A DNA stretch of 64,000 nucleotides from positions 4,526,001-4,590,000 of the forward strand of contig OY751493.1 of NCBI GenBank assembly GCA_963565915.1, read 5' to 3'. The position numbers were made by a program, and so were the translations under genes. This document shows, in pieces, positions 56,956-64,000 of this stretch. Numbering within the stretch: position 1 is the stretch's first letter; the number at the start of each line of letters is the position of its first letter. This DNA is from Entoloma clypeatum. Lineage: Eukaryota; Basidiomycota; Agaricomycetes; Agaricales; Entolomataceae. Below the pieces are notes generated by a model. The model was given only the letters and a program-made list of their open reading frames with translations. It ran no database searches and was not told the origin of the DNA.

Positions 56956-57825
56956 ATGGCAGAAGCACCGACAGTACAAACAATGGATACATCCAAGATC
57001 ATCAAAGACCCTGGGATGTTCAAAGACAGACACACCTTCGACGAGTGGTGGAAAGCCACCAAATTATACATCAGGTTCCAGAAGGGACTGTCCGACGATC
57101 AGAAGATTCTTGCGGTGTTATCCCGCATGATGGAAGGGTCCGGTAAACACTGGGCCAGCAACAAGTTAGACGACCTTGCCACCGATGGCGAGAACATCAC
57201 CTGGTTAGGATTCTCAGACGACATCGCTACGCGATTCTCTATTGCCAACAAGTCGGCAGCGGCCAAGGCGAAACTCGAAGTCCTGAAACAGGAGAAACGC
57301 ACCATCGACGAATTCTTGGACGAATTCGAAGAGATCTTGAAGCTGTCAAACCTTGGCGAAGAAACTGGGAAATACATCCTGGAAAAGAACGTCAACCGCA
57401 GAATTTCTGAACAAGTGGCTAGCGATGGCAAGACGTACACTGATTACGCAAAGGAGATCCGAAACAAGGGACGACAGATGGAGGGACATGCATTAGTCAT
57501 CCGAGGGGGTGGCGACACACGCACCGGATCGGGTACCACTTATGGTGGTCAAGGCAAAGCCATGGAGATCGACAAAGCAGGAGTAGCCCGTTGCTACAAC
57601 TGTCAGCGCTTTGGTCACCTTGCCAAAGACTGCAAAGCCCCAAAGAAGAAAGATGGTCGTAAGTGTTTCAACTGCGACCAAGAAGGACATATCGCGCGCA
57701 ACTGCCGCAAGCCGAAGAAGAACTCTGGAAAGATTAGGAAGGTGTCTGATGGAGATACCGATGATGACGATGAAACCATCACCATAGAGACCGATGAGAA
57801 GGATTTTCCCGAAGGGTCCGATTAA
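56956..57825 (+). CDS. Chromovirus Gag (289 aa)
   Basis: The start ATG is at 56956 (MAEAPTVQTMDTSKIIKDPG). Retrotrans_gag-like core: FDEWWKATKLYIRFQKGLSD ... KHWASNKLD ... RTIDEFLDEFEEILKLSNLG. Two CCHC knuckles: CYNCQRFGHLAKDC and CFNCDQEGHIARNC. The C-terminus is acidic. Intact. The pol frame is open across the gag stop and lies one base back, consistent with a -1 frameshift. Confidence 0.93.
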   Translation: MAEAPTVQTMDTSKIIKDPGMFKDRHTFDEWWKATKLYIRFQKGLSDDQKILAVLSRMMEGSGKHWASNKLDDLATDGENITWLGFSDDIATRFSIANKSAAAKAKLEVLKQEKRTIDEFLDEFEEILKLSNLGEETGKYILEKNVNRRISEQVASDGKTYTDYAKEIRNKGRQMEGHALVIRGGGDTRTGSGTTYGGQGKAMEIDKAGVARCYNCQRFGHLAKDCKAPKKKDGRKCFNCDQEGHIARNCRKPKKNSGKIRKVSDGDTDDDDETITIETDEKDFPEGSD

Positions 57826-57827
57826 AC

Positions 57828-60800
57828 GACGCTAAGTCGCGACCCTTATCCATTAAACGAACTCGCTTGCCTGGTGCAACTACAGACAATATAACTTATG
57901 TTATCCCTGCAAAGCGAGCCGTTGCGTCAACTAAGATTGTCAAGGGAGATAAACCTCCGAAACGACGAGAGATCAAGCTGCAAGCTCAGATCAAAACACG
58001 ACGAGGACCAAAGGCCATTCGACCCGAGGTTGATAGCGGATGTGAACGCACATGTATCCATCCCAGAATAGTACGCGAACAGAACCTTCCCACATGAGGA
58101 ATGAAGCCCATATCAATCCTAAATGCGGATGGATCGCCGAACTGACAACAGAAAGCAGAAAAACTTGCCGAAGTCAAGCTGGACTTAGGAACACACCAGG
58201 AAACCATGGAAGCAATGGTATTGGACATTGGGAGAACAGACATGCTTTTGGGACATGACTGGTTGGTGCACCACAACCCCACAATCAACTGGACGACCGG
58301 CGCTGTAACATTCAACCGATGCCCATCAACATGTCAAACCAAACACTCGGATTTCAGGGTTAACCTTAATGGTCGCAAACATCGGGTTCGCATGGTGGAA
58401 GTACGAGACAAGGACGTGCCCAAGAAATCAGATCAGAATTGGAAGCCCGGAGACCCCATATTGGAAGCAGTTACTCCCACACCACCTCCCACAACCAAAC
58501 GACCCTCATACATTGAACGTTTTGCCCATCTCTTTGAAAAAGAAAACTTCGACAAGATCCCAAAGGAAAGAGAATGGGACCACGGCATCGAACTTACACC
58601 GGACGCACCAAAGGAGCTAGGAGGAAACACGTACCCTATGACCCAAAAGGAGCAAGAAGAACTGGACGAATTCATTGATGAAGGCCTGGCAACCGGAAAG
58701 ATCCGACCGTCCAAATCCCCTTATGCATCACCCTGCTTCTTCATTAACAAGAAAGACGGTTCCAAACGATTGGTACAGGATTATCGCATGGTCAATAAAT
58801 TCACGGTTAAGGACAAATTCCCACTCCCACGCATCAACGACCTCTTGGATGTATTGAAGGACGCAGTCTACTTCAACAAAATGGACATCATGTGGGGATA
58901 CAATAACGTGCGGATCAAGAAGGGTGACGAATGGAAAGCCACCTTCCTGACCAGCTGAGGATTGTTTGAACCATTGGTCATGTTTTTTGGTCTCTGCAAC
59001 TCCCCGGGAACGTTCTCTCGGATGATGGCCAGCCTATTCAGGGATCAGATCCGTCGGCGCATCTGTGTGATTTACATGGATGACATAGTGGTTATTGGTA
59101 AAACCAAGGAAGAACTTGCCCGGAACACCGAAGAGATCTTGCAGATTCTGTCAGACAATGACCTGTTCCTAAAGGAGAAGAAGTGTCTTTGGGAAGTAAC
59201 GAAATGCCCCATATTGGGATATGTCGTTGGAGAAGGACGTGTTGAGATGGAAACTGAAAAGGTGGACACAATCCGGAACTGGCAAGTACCCACATCAAAA
59301 AAGGAAGTCCAGAAGTTCCTGGGATTTGCCAATTTTTATCGACGCTTTATTGAAGGATACTCGAACATCGCAAAGCCACTCACAACACTTATGGGAAACA
59401 CAGCATTCACGTGGGGACCAACAGCACAAGAAGCATTTGAAGGTCTCATACGGGCAATCACGACGGCACCAGTCTTGGCATTGCCCAAACCGGACGGACA
59501 GTTCAGGGTCAAAACTGATGCATCGGGTTATGCGATTGGGGCGGTACTTTCACAGAAACAAGACGACAAGTGGCATCCTATCGCGTTCTTGTCGCGGACC
59601 ATGTCCGCGGCCGAACAGAATTACGAGATCTATGACAAGGAACTCTTGGCAGTCATGGAAGCACTGAAGGACTGGCGACATTATCTACTTGAAGCCAAGG
59701 AGCGTTTCGAGATCTTAACCGATCACAAAAACCTGGAGTATTTCCGGCGCCCTCAGGACCTAAACCAACGACAGAGGCGCTGGAAGATGAAGTTACAAGA
59801 CTATGACTTTGAATTGCGACATGTACCTGGGAAGACAAACGCGAAAGCAGACATCCTGTCACGTTTACCCTGGTATGAGACGGAACTCGAGCCGCAGGAC
59901 AGCGACCAAATGCTCAAGGAGGGGCTATTTTTGAAACGATTGGAATCAGAAGATGTGATACAAATGGAGATGTTCACGGAGGAACAATTCTTTGAAGGGG
60001 GTGAAACATCTGATTCCATCAAAATCGGAAACATCACAACCATCGAAAACCCATGGATCGCATGCATCAAGGCCTCGAATCGCATGGAGACAGAAGTAGC
60101 CCAGGGTCTGAAGAAGAATCCTCACTGGTACCAGCAGGAAAATGGCATCACCTACGCAGGAGAACGAGTCTATGTTCCACCAGACCCACAATTGCGCCAA
60201 GAACTGATGTTTGAAGCGCACGACGCACCAGTGGCAGGACATCCAGGACAATATCGAACACATGAACTCCTCACTCGCACCTACTCGTGGCCCACCATCC
60301 TACATGACGTAAAGAAGTATGTGAAAGGTTGTGACACCTGTCAACGTAACAAGATCAGCCGCCAAAGGAGACACGCCCCTCTACACCCTAACGCCGCGCC
60401 AAGTCAACCATGGGAAGACATAGGGATTGATGTCGTGGGACCGATACCAGAATCTGATGGGAAGAACGCAATTCTGGTCATCACGGACAGACATTCAAAG
60501 ATGCTTCATCTCATCCCGACAACCGTGGAACTATTGGCTGAAGGATTAGCCAAGATCTATCGGGACCAGATATGGAAGCTTCATGGGATCCCCAAGAAGA
60601 TCATCAGCGATAGGGGACCACAGTTCGCTGTGAAGTTCATGGAGATACTCTGCCGCATGTTGGGGATCAAGAGGAACCTGTCCACCGCGTACCACCCACA
60701 GACTGATGGACAGGCCGAGCGATCGCATCAGGAAACAGAAGCATTCTTACGAAACTTTGTCAACCATCTACAGGATGATTGGGCGGAATGGATCGCAATC

Positions 60801-61475
60801 GCAGAGTTCCAGTACAATGACAAAGAGCACCAGGCAACGAAGCACACCCCATTCTACCTCAACTACGGTTTACATCCATGGAAGGGAGAACTCGTGTTAG
60901 AGGATACCAATCCAGCTGCCAACGACTTCTTGAAAAAACTCAAACAGGCACGAGAACAAGCCAATGCTGCGCTGAAACAAGCACAGGATCAGATGAAGAA
61001 GACAGTTGACACACGGCGAAGTCCGTCTCGGGACTACCACATTGGAGACAAGGTGTGGCTGGAAGGAACTAACATCAGGACCGATCGACCCTCAAAGAAA
61101 CTTGATGCACTCCGACATGGACCATTCAAAGTCCTAGAGAAGAAAGGAGCTAGCGCGTACCTTCTTGATCTTCCGAAGACTTGGAAGATGATTCACCCTG
61201 TGTTCAACGAGACCCTGTTGTCACCATATGAAACTCCGAAGTACGCCATCCAGAAAAAGACACCAGCCCCTGATCCGATCATCGTCGAAGGACGAGAAGA
61301 GTACCATGTGTCTACGATCCTGGACTCTCGAAAGTTCCGCGGAAAGATCCAGTACCTCGTCCAATGGGAAGGATATGGCCCAGAAGAGAACACATGGGAA
61401 CCGCGAGCTAATGTTCAGAACGCTCAAGATTTGATCCGTGATTTCCATCGGCAGAACCCGTCGCGTCCACGATAA
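57828..61475 (+). pseudogene. Chromovirus Pol, inactivated by three TGA codons
   Basis: A single frame with TGA at 58095-58097, 58143-58145 and 58956-58958; at each, CGA (Arg) would restore the protein. Protease RPEVDSGCERT. RT PFFLNKKDG-like [32 protein letters not shown] and the catalytic [11 protein letters not shown] (~59070-59100). RNase [20 protein letters not shown] and [10 protein letters not shown]. Integrase HHCC zinc domain ([16 protein letters not shown] ... GCDTCQRNK), DDE core ([30 protein letters not shown]). C-terminal chromodomain ([29 protein letters not shown]), which would guide insertion to marked heterochromatin. Placement: chromovirus clade. Confidence 0.94.
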
Positions 61476-61599
61476 AAGACACCCGTTGAAAGCAGCCAAC
61501 AACATCGACCTCATCAGTCAAAAACCCACCGAGTTCCCCGCTCTGTCTTCAAATATAGCTACTCCATTCTTCCTCTATTTCTCTAACATCCTCCGCACC

Positions 61600-61968
61600 A
61601 TGTCCAACTTCACCGCCGCCTCCACCAATGCTTCCGATATCAACCCCACCATCACCACCCTCATCGGCAAAGCGCTCTCCATGCGCGACCAGATCCATGC
61701 GCTCGAAACCTCCGTTGCCGACATCCTCCACCGGCAGATGCATATCCGCCTTCATACCCTCTCCGATTTACCAACCGCCCCCACGGCTGAGGAGAAACTC
61801 ATCCTCAAAAACTATACCAACACCCTTGCTGTCGAGAATCGACGCCTTCGCCTCGCCGTTCGAGGTTTAGAGTTTGCCACAGCGGTAAACGATGAACTGA
61901 TAAAGGATTGGGGTAACCGAGTTGACCCTGCCTGGGCCGATCCAAATGGCAACGACGGATGGGAGTAG
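61600..61968 (+). CDS. Accessory ORF3 between pol and 3' LTR (122 aa)
   Basis: ATG 61600 (MSNFTAASTNASDINPTITT). It is predicted to be almost entirely helical: ALSMRDQIHALETSVADILH, RQMHIRLHTLSDLPTAPTAE, EEKLILKNYTNTLAVENRRL, RLAVRGLEFATAVNDELIKD. The heptad-like spacing suggests a coiled coil. It ends 37 bp before the LTR, just upstream of the polypurine tract. No signal peptide or membrane helix, so it is not an envelope protein. A diverged copy persists in the older element (62560-62380 plus 55791-55471, minus). Function unknown. Confidence 0.75.
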   Translation: MSNFTAASTNASDINPTITTLIGKALSMRDQIHALETSVADILHRQMHIRLHTLSDLPTAPTAEEKLILKNYTNTLAVENRRLRLAVRGLEFATAVNDELIKDWGNRVDPAWADPNGNDGWE

Positions 61969-62005
61969 GTAGTCTGTGAGGACACAGACCTTGAGGAGGG
62001 GAACA

Positions 62006-62374
62006 TGTTACGGACTAACGACTATGGACGTATACGCTTACTTTTTCACTTTTACTCATGGCCCCCGCTTACACATATCATATTATACTTTATTCCCTTT
62101 AGTATACTTCGCTCCCGCGCTGACTCGCTTTCCGCAGCTGTCTGACTCATTCCGCAGTCAGCTTACTCATTAGTGCATAGCCTTCCGCAGTCGCCTTACT
62201 CATGCGCACTGCCTTCCGCAGTTACTGACTCATTCGCTACCGCTCATAGTCAGTACTATATAAACCTCATGTACCATAGCTACATTCCTTAGATTTAGCA
62301 ATCACATTGCTCTTCGCCTTTCCATCTTCCTGCATACTCTGCCCAAACCTTGGAACGGTTTGTTACGCATAACA
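62006..62374 (+). repeat. 3' LTR
   Basis: 369 bp, nearly identical to the 5' LTR. Visible differences are ACTACGGACG versus ACTATGGACG (CG to TG), a 2-base indel near CGC(TT)ACTTTTTC, and a missing C in TCATCGGCCC/TCATGGCCC. Confidence 0.95.
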
Positions 62375-62379
62375 ATAAG

Positions 62380-63831
62380 GGCAGAAATGGCGGGGTTGAT
62401 GTTGATGGTGGAGGTGGAAGTGGTGGTGATATTGGACATGCTGGAGAGGATGTTGGAAAGGTAGAAGAAGAAAGGGGTGTTGGGCAGAAGACTAGAGCGG
62501 GGAACTCAGTGGATTGGTTGACTGATGAGGTTGATGCTGTTATGGGTTCTGAAGTTATTTTTTATCGTGGATGTGACAGGTTCTGCCGATGGAAATCATG
62601 GATCAAGTATTGAGCATTCTGAACATTAGTCCGCGGTTCCCATGTGTTCTCTTCTGGGCCATACCCTTCCCATTGGACAAGGTATTGGATCTTTCCACAG
62701 AATTTCTGAGAGTCCAGGATTGTGGAAACGTGGTACTCTTCTCATCCTTCAACAATGATTGGATCAGGGGCTGGCTTCTTCTTCTGGATGGCATACTTTG
62801 GGGTTTTGTATGGTGACAACAGGGTCTTGTTGAACACAGGGTGAATCATTTTCCAAGTCTTTGGAAGATCAAGAAGATATGTGCTAGTCCCTTTCTTTTC
62901 TAGGACCTTGAATGGTCCATGTCGGAGTGCATTGAGTTTCTTTGAGGGACGGTTGGTCCTGATGTTAGTCCCTTCCAGCCACACCTTGTCTCTGATGTGG
63001 TAGTTCCAAGACAGACTCCATTGTGTGTCAACTGTCTTCTTCATCTGATCCTGTGCCTGTTTCAGTGCTGCATTGGCTTCTTCTCCTGCCTGTTTGAGTT
63101 TTTTCAAGAAGTCATTGGCAGCCGGATTGGTGTCTTTCAACACAAGTTCTCCCTTCCAAGGATGCAAACCATAGTTAAGGTAGAATGGTGTGTGCTTCGT
63201 CGCCTGATGTTCTTTGTCATTGTACTGGAATTCAGCAATTGCAATCCATTCAGCCCAATCATGCAAATGGTTGACAAAGTTTTATAAGAACACTTTTGTT
63301 TCCTGATGCGATCGTTTGGCCTGTCCATCAGTCTGTGGATGGTATGCAGTAGACAGATTCCTTTTGATCTCTAACATGCGGCAAAGTATCTCCATGAACT
63401 TCGTGGCGAACTGCGGTCCCCTGTCACTGATGATCTTCTTGGGGATCCCATGAAGCTTCCATATCTGATCCTGATAGATCTTGGCTAATCCTTTAGCTGA
63501 TAATTCCACGGTTCTCAGAATGAGATGAAGCATCTTCGAACTTGTGATCAATTAAGTCTCAAAGTGTTCCCTGGCTTCAAGCAAATAGTGTCTCCAATCT
63601 TTCAGTGCTTCCATAACTGCCAAGAGCTCTTTGTCATATATCTCATAATTTTGTTTGGCTGCGGACATGGTCCGCGACAAGAACACAATAGGTTGCCACT
63701 TGTTGTCCTGTTTCTGAGAGAGTACCACTCCAATTGCATAGCCCAATGTATTGGTTTCAACCCAGAACTGCCCATCTGGTTTTGGTAATGCCAAGACTGG
63801 TGCTGATGTGATTGCCTGTATGAGTAGTGTT
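62380..63831 (-). pseudogene. Older chromovirus copy: pol C-terminus and ORF3 N-terminus
   Basis: On the minus strand: RNase H from 63831 ([20 protein letters not shown] ... HYLLEAREHFET), then an abrupt jump at about 63550-63540 to integrase (SSKMLHLI ... [20 protein letters not shown] ... TDGQAKRSHQET). Next are the IN C-terminal region ([38 protein letters not shown]), chromodomain remnants near 62700, and the ORF3 N-terminus (MSNITTTSTSTIN) ending at the young element. About 0.77 kb (RNase H end to IN zinc domain) is deleted. Changes against the young copy are dominated by CG to TG or CA (e.g. Arg to Trp/Gln, Asp to Asn, Glu to Lys). Confidence 0.9.
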
Positions 63832-64000
63832 TGAGGGTTCGGTTCGGTTCGGTTTTTTGCCCCAAAAACGGGTGGACCAAGACCGGACTGGTCTTTCAAT
63901 CACTCAGAAATACAATAGACCACCTGATGTACCCACAATACCCCTCTAATTAGAGGTTCATAATATATGCACATGCACCTCTAATTAGAGCCCTTTTTGT
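63832..64000. repeat. Unclassified repeat at the right edge
   Basis: It interrupts the old pol at 63831/63832 (TAGTGTTTGAGGGTTCGG). It has a (GGTTC)3 start, the inverted pair GGACCAAGACC/GGACTGGTC and two palindromes CCTCTAATTAGAG at about 63944 and 63979. It is shared with 54808-54895. It may be an end of a DNA transposon continuing past the window. Confidence 0.55.

Larger units (their letters stand above)
55797..62374 (+). mobile_element. Full-length Ty3/gypsy chromovirus
   Basis: 6,578 bp with a 5' LTR 55797-56164, a 3' LTR 62006-62374 and the 5-bp target duplication ATAAG at 55792-55796 and 62375-62379. Order: LTR, ATG-less ORF, gag with two zinc knuckles, pol (PR-RT-RH-IN-chromodomain), ORF3, polypurine tract, LTR. 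The LTRs differ at only a few sites, so insertion is recent. Pol carries three in-frame TGA codons, so the copy is not autonomous. It lies antisense within an older copy of its own family. Confidence 0.95.

Noticed and set aside
61438..61599. Longer ORF3 start at 61438
   Set aside because: This part overlaps the pol C-terminus in another frame and has no ATG before 61600 in a good context.
1..64000. CRISPR arrays, bacterial operons, riboswitches
   Set aside because: No regularly spaced direct repeats with unique spacers; the genome is eukaryotic with spliced genes.

Overview
The window is nuclear DNA of a filamentous basidiomycete, most likely an Agaricomycete. The evidence is GC-rich coding sequence broken by many 50-70 bp GT-AG introns (some with CTAAC-type branch sites), Ty3/gypsy chromoviruses, F-box gene duplicates, a TPR-CHAT protein and an A1 aspartic-protease relic. 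I saw no rRNA, convincing tRNA, CRISPR array or bacterial-style operon. All gene models were read by eye from frames and splice signals.

Left flank (1-5850): a minus-strand gypsy element (LTR, gag, protease-RT-RNase H) is split by a 1.85 kb hAT element with 16-bp inverted ends and a perfect 8-bp target duplication. The hAT carries an internal 119-bp hairpin repeat. Next comes an unidentified coding relic (5850-6560).

Host segment 1 (7.0-16.9 kb): a SHLD2-like OB-fold gene (minus), a field of diverged tandem repeats (8.15-10.3 kb), an RRM/SR-type RNA-binding protein (plus), a small uncharacterised protein with a TATA box (plus), an A1 aspartic-protease pseudogene whose central ~725 bp is inverted, and an F-box-type protein (plus).

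Segment 2 (16.9-29.7 kb) is mostly decayed: a P-loop fragment, unresolved spliced coding fragments on the minus strand, a coiled-coil gene with an in-frame stop, and an FAD-oxidoreductase pseudogene.

Segment 3 (29.7-45.7 kb): two paralogous three-exon F-box proteins (834 and 846 aa) flank an intact 13-exon Pumilio-family gene. Between the Pumilio gene and the second paralogue lie a 107-bp MITE-like element and a cluster of CCGANTCGG palindromes.

Segment 4 (45.7-54.1 kb): a decayed stretch, then a secreted FAS1-domain gene and a 1,088-residue TPR-CHAT putative protease, transcribed divergently from a 133-bp shared promoter. The 3' two thirds of the TPR-CHAT gene changes to AT-rich, CpG-poor sequence while staying open.

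Right flank (54.8-64 kb): a nearly complete chromovirus (55797-62374; near-identical LTRs, 5-bp TSD ATAAG) has inserted in antisense into ORF3 of an older, CpG-eroded copy of the same family. The family carries a conserved coiled-coil ORF between pol and the 3' LTR. The young copy's pol is inactivated by three TGA codons, each at a position where CGA would restore Arg, which suggests CpG-directed C-to-T mutation. A plausible overall picture is a transposon-silencing island whose CpG-mutating or methylating influence reaches the neighbouring TPR-CHAT gene.
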